The position numbers and the translations under genes are program-made. From contig NZ_LT575476.1 in NCBI RefSeq assembly GCF_900086655.1, positions 3,630,826-3,694,825 of the forward strand: 64,000 nt of DNA, in the 5' to 3' direction. The notes beneath the pieces were generated by a model. It was not told the origin of the DNA and did not search any database. It saw only the letters and a list, made by a program, of their open reading frames with translations. The first letter of the stretch is position 1, and every line of letters begins with the position of its first letter. This stretch comes from Paenibacillus tuaregi (GTDB lineage Bacteria > Bacillota > Bacilli > Paenibacillales > Paenibacillaceae). This document shows, piece by piece, positions 33,966-45,300 of the stretch.

Positions 33966-34922
33966 CTACCTTACAGTTCCAAGGCTTCCAAGCAACCTGC
34001 GGGCTGTGTCGGCATCCTTGGTGATCTGGGCGATCAGCTCATCGATCGAACCGAACTTGCGCTCCTCCCGGATGTAAGAAACAAGCTCAACCCTTAAGGT
34101 CCGGCCATATAAGTCACCACTGAAGTCAAATAGATGAACCTCGAACCACGGCTTGCTGACTCCGCTGTGGAATGTGGGCTTCACACCAATGTTCATCACG
34201 CCGTGAAGTACTTTCCCCTCGTAGTCCACCGTTACAGCATAGACCCCTTTTCTGGGAAGGACATAATGTTCGGAAAGCTCGACATTGGCTGTAGGGAAGC
34301 CGATGGTGCGTCCTCTCTTCTCCCCGTTGATGACCGTTCCGGACAAAGCATACCGGCGTCCCAGCCATTCATTGGCCAGAGCGATATCCCCTTCTTGAAG
34401 CAGCTTGCGGATGCCTGAACTGCTAACCTTCTCCCCGCCCATAACAAAAGGAGGGACCGTATAGACCTGGAAGTTCCCTTCCCCCAGACGCTTAAGGATA
34501 TCAACATCCCCTTCTCCCTTATGGCCGAAGCGGAAGTCAAAGCCTGCAACTGCCGCATGAATCCGCAGCGGGAAGAGCATTTCGTTTACGAATTCCAGTG
34601 GGCTCACCTTCGAGAACTCGTGATTGAATTCAACGACGTAGAGATAATCAACCCCCATGGAACGAAGCAGATTTTCTTTCTCGCGGGTTGGTGTCAGGTA
34701 CCCCTCATAATCCCCCTTCTTCATAACTTCTTTGGGATGAGGGTGAAAGGTCATCAGCGAAACAGGAATTCCCTGTGAGGCCCCTTCCTTAATCGCCATC
34801 TGAATCACGCTGGCATGTCCCAGGTGCACACCGTCAAACTGCCCGAGCGCTAACACCTGCGGACCTGAATATCGTTCAATAATATCCTGGGATAGTGGAT
34901 AGGATATGTGTACTGTCTCCAA
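33966..34922 (-). CDS. ribF: Bifunctional riboflavin kinase/FAD synthetase
   Basis: RibF phosphorylates riboflavin to FMN and adenylates FMN to FAD. The N-terminal nucleotidyltransferase domain carries LALGQFDGVHLGH (HxGH site) and MTFHPHPKEVM; the C-terminal kinase domain has GTVINGEKRGRTIGFPTANVE and KGVYAVTVDYEGKVLHGVMNIG. I choose a TTG start (ETVHISYPL, aligning with B. subtilis RibC) with GCAGGTGAG upstream; an ATG five codons earlier lacks a ribosome-binding site. It is the last gene of the rimP-to-ribF operon, 99 nt after truB. Confidence 0.95.
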   Translation of the reverse strand: METVHISYPLSQDIIERYSGPQVLALGQFDGVHLGHASVIQMAIKEGASQGIPVSLMTFHPHPKEVMKKGDYEGYLTPTREKENLLRSMGVDYLYVVEFNHEFSKVSPLEFVNEMLFPLRIHAAVAGFDFRFGHKGEGDVDILKRLGEGNFQVYTVPPFVMGGEKVSSSGIRKLLQEGDIALANEWLGRRYALSGTVINGEKRGRTIGFPTANVELSEHYVLPRKGVYAVTVDYEGKVLHGVMNIGVKPTFHSGVSKPWFEVHLFDFSGDLYGRTLRVELVSYIREERKFGSIDELIAQITKDADTARRLLGSLGTVR

Positions 34923-35021
34923 ATTTCTCACCTGCATTTTCCGCTAAATTACTCTTACTTCGAACTACCAAGCGCCCTGGTGTTCATTCAGGTTCAAGCC
35001 GGACACTCGGCTCGCCGCCTG

Positions 35022-35942
35022 TTACAGTCCTGGCAGAAAAACCTTTACCGCAGCAATGGCTCCTGATTCAGGCTCTTTGTGGAAAATCCCAAGAAAATTG
35101 CCATCAGGATCATACAAGCGTATTGGTTCGTTCCCCATTACCTGAGGCTTAACGGCTGTCCAGCTAAGCCTTTGGCCTTGAAGTGCAGCTTTGACCTTCT
35201 CAGCGGACACCTGGTGGGAAGCCAGGTGAGAGACCGCCTGATCAACAGGAATCAAATATTGCTGCAGATTCCCTTCACGGACACACAGTTCCACCTCTTC
35301 CAGTGTCAGGCACCGGGAAAGCGGAATTCCGGCAGACATCGTCCGTTTAAGCTCAGACATGCAGGCCGGAACCCCTAGTTCCCGGCCTATATCCACACAC
35401 AGGGTACGGATATAGGTTCCCTTAGAGCAAAGAGCACGGAACGAAATGGTTGGCCTTGGAAGATCAAGCTCAAATCCGGTCAACTCCAGTTCATAGATCT
35501 CCACCTTGCGGGACTTGCGCTCTACAGTTTTGCCTTCCCTCGCAAGCTCATACAGACGCTTGCCATCCACTTTTAATGCGGAGTACATAGGGGGGACCTG
35601 CGAGATCGTACCCGTAAATTTCCGAAGCGTTTCAAGTACCTGATCTTTAGTGACCGGAACTTCTTCCGTCTCCTGAACTATAGCTCCGGTGAGGTCTTCG
35701 GTATCTGTGGCAATGCCGAGAACAAGGGTAGCTTCATATTCTTTAGGCATCTCCTGCATATATTCAACCACACGGGTTGCCCGGCCAAGGCAGAGGGGAA
35801 GCACTCCCGTTACCTGGGGATCGAGCGTGCCTGTGTGGCCGATTCTCTTCATTTTCAATATGCCGCGCGCTTTGGCCACCACGTCATGTGAAGTAAACCC
35901 TGCCGGTTTATGGATGGGCAGTACGCCTTCATACTCACTCAT
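35022..35942 (-). CDS. truB: tRNA pseudouridine(55) synthase
   Basis: TruB makes the universal pseudouridine 55 in the tRNA T-loop. The 306-residue product starts MSEYEGVLPIHKPAGFTSHD and has RIGHTGTLDPQVTGVLPLCLG with catalytic Asp41, then YEATLVLG, VDGKRLYELAREG and SKGTYIRTL. The C-terminal PUA-like part is short. Its ATG overlaps the nrnA stop (ATGA). All catalytic elements are intact. Confidence 0.97.
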   Translation of the reverse strand: MSEYEGVLPIHKPAGFTSHDVVAKARGILKMKRIGHTGTLDPQVTGVLPLCLGRATRVVEYMQEMPKEYEATLVLGIATDTEDLTGAIVQETEEVPVTKDQVLETLRKFTGTISQVPPMYSALKVDGKRLYELAREGKTVERKSRKVEIYELELTGFELDLPRPTISFRALCSKGTYIRTLCVDIGRELGVPACMSELKRTMSAGIPLSRCLTLEEVELCVREGNLQQYLIPVDQAVSHLASHQVSAEKVKAALQGQRLSWTAVKPQVMGNEPIRLYDPDGNFLGIFHKEPESGAIAAVKVFLPGL

Positions 35943-36916
35943 AGCTGCTCTTTCACCCGTTCTAACACCCTTGGAATAATATCCTCCAGAGCTCCTTCAA
36001 TACGGGCGCCGGCTGCACGGACATGTCCGCCTCCTCCGAAGCTCTGAGCCACGGCTGCCACATCCACTTTGCCCGCAGAACGCAGGCTCACCTTCACCGC
36101 CTGATCGTTAATCACCTTAAAGAGCATGCCTACTTCCACACCCTGAATATTGCGCGGGTAGTTCACGATGCCTTCCAGGTCTTCATTGGCTGCGCCAGTC
36201 TCCAGCATATCTTCGGGAGTAATGCTTACCCAGCTTATCTTCCCGTCTTCACTCATCTGAAGCTTGTTCAAGGCCTTGGTCAGGATAAGCAGCTGAGGAT
36301 AGGTGAGCTGCTCAAGGAGAAGCTCAGACAGACCTGGGCCATCCACCCCGTGCTGAAGCAGTTTGGAAGCTGCTGCCATAACCTTTGGTGTTGTGTTGGA
36401 ATAACGGAAGCCTCCGGTATCGGTAAGCAGCCCTGTATACAGCGCTGTAGCGATATCTTCTGTCATTTCAACTCCAATATACTCAACCAGGTCAAGCAAA
36501 ATTTCAGCCGTCGCCGCCGCATGGGGATGAATAAGATTAACGGTCCCATAGGCATCGTTGGTCGGGTGATGATCAATATTGAGTATAAGTGCATCCTTGG
36601 CAAAATATTTCTGTGTATGCCCCACCCTCTGATAATCCGCACAATCCACACAAATCACATGTTTGTATGTAGTTTCAAGGGGCGTCACTGACAAGTCAAG
36701 GATCTGATCCGCATGCCAGAGATAAGACATTCTGCGCGGAATCGGCCCTTCGTTGACCATCACGTAATTTTTACCCAGACATGAGAGAAGCCAGCCCACC
36801 GCAAGGGTGGAACTGACTGCGTCTCCGTCCGGCTGTACATGCGATACTACCAAGAAATCATCATGCTCCATCAGGAATGCATGGGCATCCTGGAGCTCCC
36901 GTTCATGGGTCTGCAT
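35939..36916 (-). CDS. nrnA: DHH-family nanoRNase/pAp phosphatase
   Basis: NrnA degrades very short oligoribonucleotides and dephosphorylates 3'-phosphoadenosine-5'-phosphate, a byproduct of sulfate assimilation. DHH-domain motifs are seen in order: VVSHVQPDGDAVSS, HVICVDCADYQRVG, LILNIDHHPTND (DHH) and LYTGLLTDTGGFRYSNT. The C-terminal DHHA1 domain ends with SFGGGGHVRAAGARIEG. I choose the ATG (MQTHERELQD) with AAGAAGG upstream over a GTG three codons earlier. It lies between rbfA and truB as in B. subtilis. Confidence 0.95.
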   Translation of the reverse strand: MQTHERELQDAHAFLMEHDDFLVVSHVQPDGDAVSSTLAVGWLLSCLGKNYVMVNEGPIPRRMSYLWHADQILDLSVTPLETTYKHVICVDCADYQRVGHTQKYFAKDALILNIDHHPTNDAYGTVNLIHPHAAATAEILLDLVEYIGVEMTEDIATALYTGLLTDTGGFRYSNTTPKVMAAASKLLQHGVDGPGLSELLLEQLTYPQLLILTKALNKLQMSEDGKISWVSITPEDMLETGAANEDLEGIVNYPRNIQGVEVGMLFKVINDQAVKVSLRSAGKVDVAAVAQSFGGGGHVRAAGARIEGALEDIIPRVLERVKEQL

Positions 36917-36929
36917 GGCCGTCACCTTC

Positions 36930-37280
36930 TTATTTATCTTCGTGAGATATATCCCCTAGCAGCTTCTCAATATGGCTGCCGTATGAAATCGACTCATCAA
37001 TTTTAAAGATCAGTTCCGGGGTATGCCGGAGCATAATCCGTTTGCCGAGCTCGGACCGGAGGAAGCCTTTGGCCTTCTCCAGACCTTTCAGGGAGGAGCT
37101 CTTCTGCTCCTCATCCCCAAATACGCTCAAATATACTTTAGCCTGGGACAAATCGTTTGTCACATCCACGCCTGTTACGGTGATGAAACCAATCCGCGGA
37201 TCTTTCATTTCCGTTTGAATGAGGACGCTGAGTTCCTTCTTAATCTGTTCGCCTACGCGGCCTGTACGGTTCTTAGCCAT
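36930..37280 (-). CDS. rbfA: 30S ribosome-binding factor A
   Basis: RbfA assists late 30S maturation and processing of the 16S rRNA 5' end. The 116-residue KH-like protein begins [18 protein letters not shown] and has the conserved [24 protein letters not shown] and RTPEL-like ([19 protein letters not shown]) segments. The ATG follows GAGGTG. It is 13 nt after infB in the operon. Cold response seen in other bacteria cannot be judged from this sequence. Confidence 0.97.
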   Translation of the reverse strand: MAKNRTGRVGEQIKKELSVLIQTEMKDPRIGFITVTGVDVTNDLSQAKVYLSVFGDEEQKSSSLKGLEKAKGFLRSELGKRIMLRHTPELIFKIDESISYGSHIEKLLGDISHEDK

Positions 37281-37293
37281 GCTGCCACCTCAC

Positions 37294-39858
37294 TTACTTC
37301 GGTTCTACTGTCTCCATCACGAAGGCTTCAATAACGTCGCCTTCTTTGAGGTCATTATAACCCTCAATTGTGATCCCGCACTCATAACCTTGGGCCACTT
37401 CTTTGGCATCGTCTTTAAAACGCTTCAAGGAGTCGATCTTGCCTTCAAATACAACGATACCCTCACGAATCAGGCGTATTTCAGCCGAACGCGTGATTTT
37501 GCCGGAGGTTACCATACAGCCGGCAATCGTACCCACTTTGCTGATCTTGAACGTGTTTCTGACCTCAGCGTGGCCGATCACACTCTCTTTATAAACCGGA
37601 TCCAGCATTCCCTTCATGGCCTGCTCGATCTCCTCGATTGCATTATAAATTACCCGGTGCAAGCGAATATCAACCTTCTCTTCATCAGCCACGGATTTAG
37701 CACGCGGCTCTGGACGGACGTTGAAGCCGATCACAATCGCATTGGAAGCCGCCGCAAGGATAATATCCGACTCGGTGATCGCACCTACACTGCTGTGAAG
37801 AATCTTAACCCGGACTCCTTCAACCTCAATCTTCTGAAGGGAGCCTTTAAGGGCTTCAACAGAGCCCTGCACGTCACCTTTGATGATAACGTTCAGGTCT
37901 TTGATCTCGCCTTCCTTGATATGCTTGAACAGATCATCAAGGGTTACGCGGGAGTTCGCGCCCATCTCGGATTGACGCTGGGTAATCGCACGTTTGTCTG
38001 CAATAGAACGGGCTTTACGCTCATCCTCAAACACCATCAGCGGATCACCGGCAAGCGGAACCTCCGTCAGACCTGTTATTTCAACTGGAGTTGATGGACC
38101 AGCCTCTTTCAGACGGCGTCCTTTGTCATTAACCATAGCGCGGACACGGCCAAAATAGTTACCTGCCACGAAAGCATCGCCGACTTTGAGTGTGCCGTGC
38201 TGGACAAGTACGCGGGCAACCGGGCCACGGCCCTTGTCAAGCTCAGCCTCAATAACTGTGCCGCGTGCGCGTTTGTCCGGGTTCGCTTTGTACTCATTGA
38301 CCTCAGCTACCAGAAGGATCATCTCAAGCAGTCCTTCCAGACCGATTCTTTGCTTGGCGGATACGTTCACGAAGATCGTGTCACCGCCCCATTCCTCGGG
38401 CACGAGCTCATAGTTGGTCAGTTCTTGCTTGACGCGGTCTGGATCGGCTTCCGGCTTATCGATCTTGTTGACAGCCACGATGATTGGAACACCAGCCGCT
38501 TTGGCATGGCTGATCGCCTCAACCGTCTGTGGCATAACGCCGTCATCCGCAGCTACAACAATGATTGTGATATCCGTAACCTGGGCACCACGGGCACGCA
38601 TCGTTGTAAACGCTTCGTGACCCGGTGTATCAAGGAAGGTGATTTTCTTGTTATTGATCTCGACCTGATAAGCACCAATATGCTGGGTAATCCCCCCGGC
38701 TTCGCCGCCAGTTACATTCGTGGAACGGATCGCATCAAGCAAGGTCGTTTTACCGTGGTCAACGTGACCCATGATGGTAACGACTGGTGGACGTTCTTTC
38801 AGATCCGCCTCATCATCCGTCTCCTCGACATTCTCAAAGCGGTCGTCTTCCACGTGGATCTTGATTTCGACTTCTACTCCATAATCCCCGGCCAGCAGCT
38901 GGATCGTATCCAGATCAAGCTCCTGGTTGATCGTAGCCATTACTCCAAGGGAAATCAGCTTCTTAATGACCTCGGAAGCGTCCTTATGAAGAAGCTTGGC
39001 GGTTTCCCCAACCGTCATCTCACCACGAACGATAATTTTCTTCGGTGTATTATCGATTTTCTCACGGCGTTCAGGCTGCTGAGGCCCTCTGCCACGGTTA
39101 TTCTTCCCGCCGCGGTTATTCTTATAACCGCCTGGTTTGTTATCGTCAAACCGCTTTTGTCCAGGTCTGCCGTTATTGTTGTTTCTCTTCTGCCCCTGAC
39201 CTTGACCCTGGCCACGGTTCGAAGAGTAGTTATCATTGCCTGAAGATGCGGTTCTCGCCTGCGGCTGGGAACTGCGGTTCTGGTTCTGCTGAGGGCGCGG
39301 TGTACTCGCAGTATGCTGTCCTCCGCCCTGTGGACGGCTTTGACCGCCGGCAGAAGTTTGATTGCGTCCACCGTTTCCTTGCTGGGGACGTCCTTGGTTC
39401 TGTTCTCTTCCGCCTGAAGACGGATTATTGCGGACTTGAGTCGCTTGTGCACTTCTATTCGATTGATTTTGGGATTTATTATTATTCATGCGTACCTGCT
39501 TTTCCTGTTGATTTTTGTTTGAATCTTCATTTCTCTGAACAGCTTGTTCGGAACGCTGTCCACCTTGTTCTCTAGTCTGGGTGTTCGGCTTAGGGTCCCC
39601 TCCTGCGGAGACCGGGGCCGGCGATTTGGCCTGAGCAACCCTGGAATCGGAACCTTCCTTTTTGACAGCCGCATTCGTCTTGATATCCTTAAAGAATTTC
39701 TCCACCCGGGAAACCGCGTCATTCTCCATCACACTCATGTGATTGTTGACCGGAATGTCCAACCGTTTAAGAATGGTAATAATTTCTTTGCTGCTCATAT
39801 TTAGTGATTTAGCATATTCGTATACTCTGAGCTTATCCTTGTTATCTTGTTTACTCAA
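37294..39858 (-). CDS. infB: Translation initiation factor IF-2
   Basis: IF-2 is the GTPase that places initiator tRNA on the 30S subunit and promotes subunit joining. The 854-residue protein has a short N-terminal IF2-N domain ([20 protein letters not shown]), a long Gln/Asn/Gly/Arg-rich disordered stretch (about residues 65-265), a second IF2-N domain (about 272-330), the G domain with GHVDHGKT at 364-371, TPGHEAF and NKIDKP, and the C-terminal beta-barrel/tRNA-binding domains. The start is TTG with GGAGGTGG upstream, overlapping the ylxQ stop by 8 nt. A second start inside, as used in E. coli, is not obvious. Confidence 0.98.
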   Translation of the reverse strand: MSKQDNKDKLRVYEYAKSLNMSSKEIITILKRLDIPVNNHMSVMENDAVSRVEKFFKDIKTNAAVKKEGSDSRVAQAKSPAPVSAGGDPKPNTQTREQGGQRSEQAVQRNEDSNKNQQEKQVRMNNNKSQNQSNRSAQATQVRNNPSSGGREQNQGRPQQGNGGRNQTSAGGQSRPQGGGQHTASTPRPQQNQNRSSQPQARTASSGNDNYSSNRGQGQGQGQKRNNNNGRPGQKRFDDNKPGGYKNNRGGKNNRGRGPQQPERREKIDNTPKKIIVRGEMTVGETAKLLHKDASEVIKKLISLGVMATINQELDLDTIQLLAGDYGVEVEIKIHVEDDRFENVEETDDEADLKERPPVVTIMGHVDHGKTTLLDAIRSTNVTGGEAGGITQHIGAYQVEINNKKITFLDTPGHEAFTTMRARGAQVTDITIIVVAADDGVMPQTVEAISHAKAAGVPIIVAVNKIDKPEADPDRVKQELTNYELVPEEWGGDTIFVNVSAKQRIGLEGLLEMILLVAEVNEYKANPDKRARGTVIEAELDKGRGPVARVLVQHGTLKVGDAFVAGNYFGRVRAMVNDKGRRLKEAGPSTPVEITGLTEVPLAGDPLMVFEDERKARSIADKRAITQRQSEMGANSRVTLDDLFKHIKEGEIKDLNVIIKGDVQGSVEALKGSLQKIEVEGVRVKILHSSVGAITESDIILAAASNAIVIGFNVRPEPRAKSVADEEKVDIRLHRVIYNAIEEIEQAMKGMLDPVYKESVIGHAEVRNTFKISKVGTIAGCMVTSGKITRSAEIRLIREGIVVFEGKIDSLKRFKDDAKEVAQGYECGITIEGYNDLKEGDVIEAFVMETVEPK

Positions 39859-40174
39859 TATACTCCACCTCCGACAAATTACTCACTGTTTTTCGAATCA
39901 TCGCTGCGAAACCCTGATCCGTCAAAGCCAGCACAATCCTCTCCGGTTTGCCTATGCTTGTACCCAGCTGATCCCGTTTAAATCCGATGATTAAAGGGAC
40001 TTTATATGTCCCGCATTTGTCGCGAAATTTCTTCTGTGTGTTCAGGGACGCATCCCCGGCAAGAATGACTAGTTTAGCTTCGGAAGAACGAATGGCCTTT
40101 AATACGATCTCGTCTCCGGTAACGAGCTTCCCTGCCCGCATGGCCAATCCGAGCTGGGAGAATACTTTACTCAT
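39851..40174 (-). CDS. ylxQ: YlxQ, L7Ae-family ribosomal protein-like RNA-binding protein
   Basis: A 107-residue member of the L7Ae/L30e/Gadd45 fold family, expected to bind kink-turn RNA. It begins [20 protein letters not shown] and has [19 protein letters not shown] and [20 protein letters not shown]. The ATG overlaps the ylxR stop by 8 nt. The frame continues 25 codons upstream inside ylxR, which I exclude. Position between ylxR and infB is conserved in Firmicutes; biological role unclear. Confidence 0.93.
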   Translation of the reverse strand: MSKVFSQLGLAMRAGKLVTGDEIVLKAIRSSEAKLVILAGDASLNTQKKFRDKCGTYKVPLIIGFKRDQLGTSIGKPERIVLALTDQGFAAMIRKTVSNLSEVEYIE

Positions 40175-40481
40175 CGTCACCGCCGTCCTGATTTGCCATT
40201 GCGGTGAATTCCTCTTCCACTGCAACGAAATCACGGGCGAGCTGCTCATAAATTTCAGGCTTGACCGGAGCCTTCAGCGCCCGGTCAAGCGCGCGGTTCT
40301 TATGCGCCAGCTTGAAGCAGGACACCTGGCCGCAGAGATAGGCACCGCGGCCTGATTTTTTGCCGGACAGATCAATCAGAACCTCGTCTTCAGGCGTTCT
40401 TACTACGCGGATCAACTGCTTCTTAGGCATCATCTGCTGGCAGGCGACGCATTTACGAAGCGGTACTTTTCTTGGCTTCAT
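40167..40481 (-). CDS. ylxR: YlxR family protein (DUF448), RNA-binding
   Basis: A 104-residue protein with the YlxR fold, proposed to bind RNA or act as a nucleoid-associated regulator. Signature elements are [22 protein letters not shown] and [17 protein letters not shown] (GRGAY motif, with Cys residues that may bind metal). The C-terminus is acidic (EEEFTAM.. DGGDDE). Its ATG is 21 nt after nusA, and the stop overlaps ylxQ, so it is translated as part of the nusA-infB unit. Confidence 0.94.
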   Translation of the reverse strand: MKPRKVPLRKCVACQQMMPKKQLIRVVRTPEDEVLIDLSGKKSGRGAYLCGQVSCFKLAHKNRALDRALKAPVKPEIYEQLARDFVAVEEEFTAMANQDGGDDE

Positions 40482-40502
40482 CTGTATGTCCCCGCCTTTG
40501 CG

Positions 40503-41600
40503 TTAATCTATGGAAACCGAATCTTGCGGCAGCTCTTCCGCTGCGGTTTTAGGTCTGCCAAATTCCTGCTCCGCCTGGCTCTCGCTCTTGATATCGATCT
40601 TCCAGCCGGTCAGTTTGGCCGCAAGGCGCGCGTTCTGGCCTTTGATACCGATAGCCAGCGACAACTGATAATCAGGCACAATCACGCGGGCCATCTTCTC
40701 GTTTTCAAACACCTCAACCTCAAGCACTTTGGATGGGCTTAGCGCGTTGGCTACATACTCCTGCACATCCTCCGAATAACGGACAATATCAATTTTCTCC
40801 CCGCGCAGCTCGTTCACAATCGTCTGAACGCGAAGCCCCTTCGGTCCAACACAGGAACCGACCGGATCCACCTCAGGATTACGGGAATATACGGCAATTT
40901 TGGAGCGGAAGCCAGCTTCACGGGCAACTGAACGAATTTCAACAACCCCATCAAAAATTTCAGGAACTTCCAGTTCAAATAACCGCTTCAGCAGCCCCGG
41001 ATGTGTACGGGAGAGCAGAATTTGCGGCCCTTTTGTCGTGTTCTCCACTTTGGTGATAAAAGCTTTGATACGGTCGCCGTGCTTGAACTTCTCATTAGGC
41101 ATCAGCTCGTTCAGCGGAAGGTGCGCTTCAACCTTGCCGAGGTCCACATAAATGTTCCGTGCATCCTGGCGCTGCACAATTCCAGTTACAATATCTTCTT
41201 CCTTATCTACAAAAGCGTTATAAATGAGGCCGCGTTCCGCCTCACGAATCCGCTGGGTTACCACCTGCTTCGCCGTTTGTGCCGCAATGCGCCCGAAGTC
41301 ACGGGGAGTCACCTCAATCTCCGCAATGTCATCCAGTTGGAAATGCGGGTTGATCTCACGCGCAGCTTGGAGAGAAATCTCCGTCCGCAAATCGAGCACC
41401 TCATCCACAATCAGCTTGCGGGCGAACACTTTGATTGCGCCGGTGTGACGGTTCATGTCCACACGAACATTCTGTGCTGTATTGAAGTTGCGTTTATAAC
41501 TGGAGATCAGTGCAGCTTCAATGGCTTCAAACAAAATGTCTTTACTGATTCCTTTCTCTCTTTCCAATTCATTCATAGCTTCGATAAAATCCATACTCAT
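40503..41600 (-). CDS. nusA: Transcription termination/antitermination protein NusA
   Basis: NusA binds RNA polymerase and stimulates pausing and intrinsic termination. The 365-residue product has the N-terminal polymerase-binding domain ([20 protein letters not shown]), an S1 domain ([20 protein letters not shown]), and two KH domains (including [19 protein letters not shown] and [20 protein letters not shown]). There is no proteobacterial C-terminal acidic repeat, as normal for Firmicutes. I choose the ATG giving MSMDFIEAM; an upstream TTG sits against the G-rich ribosome-binding site. It is the second gene of the rimP operon. Confidence 0.97.
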   Translation of the reverse strand: MSMDFIEAMNELEREKGISKDILFEAIEAALISSYKRNFNTAQNVRVDMNRHTGAIKVFARKLIVDEVLDLRTEISLQAAREINPHFQLDDIAEIEVTPRDFGRIAAQTAKQVVTQRIREAERGLIYNAFVDKEEDIVTGIVQRQDARNIYVDLGKVEAHLPLNELMPNEKFKHGDRIKAFITKVENTTKGPQILLSRTHPGLLKRLFELEVPEIFDGVVEIRSVAREAGFRSKIAVYSRNPEVDPVGSCVGPKGLRVQTIVNELRGEKIDIVRYSEDVQEYVANALSPSKVLEVEVFENEKMARVIVPDYQLSLAIGIKGQNARLAAKLTGWKIDIKSESQAEQEFGRPKTAAEELPQDSVSID

Positions 41601-41644
41601 TTGCCTCAAGCTCCCCCTTTCAATAATTCACCCATCTATTTGTT

Positions 41645-42106
41645 CTAGAAAATAATAGCCAGTCTCGCACTGGCAACCTTCGAATACGGAATGGCGGTCT
41701 GTTTCTTACCCGACTGCACAACCAGCTCCTCGTTCTCAAAAGAAAGAAGCTTGCCTTCAAATTCCTTCTGACCATCAATCGGCTCGTATGTAGTCACAAA
41801 TACATCTTTGCCAACAGCTTTAGCCACGTCTTCAGGCTTCTTCAGTGGACGTTCCGCTCCAGGAGAAGACACTTCCAGGAAATAAGCCGTCGGAATCGGG
41901 TCATTAGCATCAAGCTGCTCACTGAGATACTCACTGATGCGGCCGCAGTCATCAATATCGATGCCGCCTTCCTTATCGACGAATACACGCAGGAACCAGT
42001 TGCTGCCTTCCTTCACGTATTCAATGTCTACCAATTCAAAGCCGTTATCCTCCAGAAAAGGCTGTACCAATTGTTCAACATGCGCTTTGATTTTAGGTGT
42101 GCTCAA
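41645..42106 (-). CDS. rimP: Ribosome maturation factor RimP
   Basis: RimP helps assembly of the 30S subunit. The 153-residue product begins [20 protein letters not shown] and has [35 protein letters not shown] and [15 protein letters not shown]. The start is TTG with GGAGG 9 nt upstream; the ATG inside the spacer runs into a stop after three codons. It heads the rimP-nusA-ylxR-ylxQ-infB-rbfA-nrnA-truB-ribF operon under a good promoter and a leader with a strong hairpin. Confidence 0.96.
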   Translation of the reverse strand: MSTPKIKAHVEQLVQPFLEDNGFELVDIEYVKEGSNWFLRVFVDKEGGIDIDDCGRISEYLSEQLDANDPIPTAYFLEVSSPGAERPLKKPEDVAKAVGKDVFVTTYEPIDGQKEFEGKLLSFENEELVVQSGKKQTAIPYSKVASARLAIIF

Positions 42107-42150
42107 GCGTTCATACCTCCAAGAGAAACTTCATTCCTATATACCAAAGA

Positions 42151-42178
42151 GTAAAGAGTGGGTTTCCCCACTCTTTAC
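42151..42178 (-). promoter_or_regulatory. 12-bp hairpin with GAAA loop in the rimP-nusA leader
   Basis: On the minus strand GTAAAGAGTGGG, GAAA and CCCACTCTTTAC form a perfect 12-bp stem closed by a GNRA-type tetraloop. It begins about 25 nt after the predicted transcription start and ends about 45 nt before rimP. The downstream sequence ACTCTTTGG is only weakly U-rich, so it might be an inefficient attenuator, an RNA-stabilising 5' stem, or a protein-binding site. Confidence 0.75.
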
Positions 42179-42210
42179 ACAACGGTTCTATCTTCATGAT
42201 TACCAAAAAA

Positions 42211-42239
42211 ATTATAACATAGTCGGATAACACTGACAA
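42211..42239 (-). promoter_or_regulatory. Sigma-A promoter for the rimP-nusA-infB operon
   Basis: The minus strand reads TTGTCA, a 17-nt spacer and TATAAT, with a T-run right after the -10. The predicted start is about 98 nt before rimP. The remaining 130 nt to polC show no clear terminator. Confidence 0.83.
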
Positions 42240-42340
42240 GTAAGATACCCTGACTGTACCCGCCCAAAGTCCTTGCGGCACATGAGCTTGTACGCATTTA
42301 GGCTCCAGTCTGAGCCGCGACCATACACAGATATTTCTTC

Positions 42341-45300
42341 CTAAAAGAGGGAAAGCTGGTTGCTTTCAGGCAATCCGCGGAAACAGCCCATTTGGCTGAG
42401 CAGCTCAATTACCGTCTTACTCGCTTTGGATTTCTGTTGGAAGTCCTCAATAGACAGGAACTCCCCTTGCTCCTTGGCAGCAGCGATGTTGCGCGCCGCA
42501 TTATCCCCAATCCCCGCCAGGGCGGAGAACGGCGGAATCAAGGAATCCCCATCCACGATAAACTTAAGCGCATCTGAACGGTATAAGTCGATATTCTTGA
42601 ACCGGAAGCCACGCGCAGTCATCTCCAAAGCCATTTCCAGCATCGGGAGCATATTCTTCTCCTTCGGCAGCGCCTGGAACCCCTTCTGCTCAATCTCCTC
42701 GATTCTCCGGTAAATCGCCTCATACCCTTGACACATCAGCTCAAGTTCAAAGTCCGCGACCCGGACTGAGAAATATGTGGCATAAAATTCAATAGGGTGA
42801 TACAGCTTGAAGTAAGCCGTGCGTACAGCCGAAATAACATAGGCGGCCGCATGGGCTTTCGGGAACATGTACTGGATTTTGAGACAGGAATCAATATACC
42901 ACTGAGGCACCTTGCATTTCTTCATCTCATCAATCCACTCGGGCGGAAGCCCCTTCCCTTTACGCACGCTTTCCGTAATTTTGAAAGCCAGACTCGCGTC
43001 CATACCTGCTTTGTAGATCAGATAGAGCATAATATCGTCACGACAACCAATAACTGTTTTGATGTTGCAGGTATTGTTCTTGATCAGCTCCTGGGCATTT
43101 CCGAGCCATACCCCGGTCCCGTGGGAGAGTCCAGAGATCTGAAGCAAATCGGCAAAGGACGAAGGCTGTGACTCCACCAGCATCTGACGTACGAATTTGG
43201 TTCCCATTTCCGGAACCCCGTAAGTGGCTACCGGCGTACGAATCTGCTGCGGGGTCACACCGAGCGCCTCCGTCGAGTTGAACATGCTCATCACCTTCGG
43301 ATCATTCATCGGAATCGTGGTTGGGTCCACACCCGTCAAATCCTGCAGCATCCGCATCATTGTCGGATCATCGTGTCCCAGAATATCGAGTTTAAGCAGG
43401 TTCGCATCAAAGGCATGATAATCAAAATGAGTGGTTTTCCAATCCGAAGACGTGTCGTCCGCCGGATACTGGACAGGCGTGATATCGTCGACTTCCATAT
43501 AATCCGGTACAACAACAATACCACCAGGATGCTGCCCCGTACTCCGCTTAACCCCGGTACAGCCCGATGCGAGCCGGTTGAGTTCAGCCCCCCGCCATTT
43601 CTTTCCATGTTCCTCCTCGTACTTCTTGGCAAACCCAAAAGCGGTCTTCTCCGCCACCGTACCGATGGTCCCCGCCCGGAACACACTTTTCTCCCCAAAC
43701 AGCTCTTTGGTGTAATTATGGGCATGAGGCTGATATTCACCGGAAAAGTTCAAATCGATATCGGGAACCTTATCCCCTTTAAAGCCCAGGAACGTCTCAA
43801 ACGGAATGTCCTGTCCTTCTCCCTTCAGCTTCTCCCCACATTTCGGACAAGGCTTATCGGGAAGGTCGAATCCACTCGGAATGCTTCCGTCCAGGAACCA
43901 TTCACTGTATTTGCACTCTTTATTAAGACATAGATAATGTGCAGGCAGCGGGTTAACCTCCGAAATACCCAGGAAAGTCGCCACTACCGAGGAGCCGACA
44001 GACCCCCGGGAACCGACTAGATAGCCGTCCTGGTTTGATTTCTTCACCAGGCGTTCGGAGATCAGGTAGTTGGCGGAGAACCCGTATTTGATGATCGGCT
44101 CCAGCTCTTTCTCCAGCCGAGCCACTACAACTTCGGGCAGATCCTCCCCATATAAAGATTTCGCTGTGTCATAGCAGGTCTGGCGGATTTCTTCATCCGC
44201 CCCTTCAATAATCGGAGTGAACAGCTTGGAAGGGAACAATTCAAGTTCTTCAAAGGAATCTGCAAGCTCCGACGTGTTCTTAACCACGACCTCGTAGGCT
44301 TTATCCTCGCCCAGGAATTCAAATTCCTTCAGCATCTCCTCCGTTGTCCGCAGATGGGCATCTGGCTTGCGGATATCCTTCAGCGGACTGAAGCCGGTGA
44401 TACCGTGTATCGTAATGTCCCTGTACAGCTTGTCACGTGGCTCAAGATAATGCACGTTGCCGGTAGCAATGACCGGCTTGCTGAGCTTGCGGCCGATCTC
44501 GCACACCTTGCGAATGGCGGTTTCCAGCTCGGCTGTACTGCCGACCAGTCCCTTCTCTACCAAGTGCATATACATCGTGATCGGCTGAATTTCCAGCACG
44601 TCATAGAACTGGGCAACCTCCTCAGCCTCTTCCACCGACTTATTCAGCACGGCTTCGAAGAACTCGCCCTTCTCACAGCCGGAGATGATCAACAGGCCCT
44701 CTCTCATTTCCACCAGCTTGGATTTCGGAATGCAAGGCACCCGCTTGAAATACTCGGTATGGGACATGGAGACCAGCTTGAACAGGTTCTTCTTGCCTGT
44801 CATGTTCAGCGCATAGATGCTGCAGTGGAACGGACGGACGTTGGACAAGTCCTTGCCGACATGATCATTCAAGCGATCAAGCATCATGATTCCTTTGATT
44901 TTGGCTGCATCCTCAAGCAGACCAACCAGGATCTCTGCAAGGGCTACGGTATCATCAATCGCCCGGTGATGATTCTCAAGCGAAACTTTATATTTAGCAG
45001 CCAGCGTGTTCAGCCTGTGATTCTTAAGTGTCGGATGCAGCAGTCTGGCCAGCTCCAATGTATCGAGCACAGAATTTTGCATTGGCTCCATGCCGAGGTC
45101 TTTCAGCTTAGCATTCACAAAGCCCACGTCAAATCTGGCATTATGGGCCACAAGCACCCCATCGCCGGCGAACTCTATGAACTCCTTCAGTACCGGCTCC
45201 ACATCAGGAGCGTCCTTCACCATTTCATCATTGATATTCGTCAGCTGCTGGATATTGTAAGGGATTCGCTCATGCGGATTCACAAACGTTGCATATCTGC

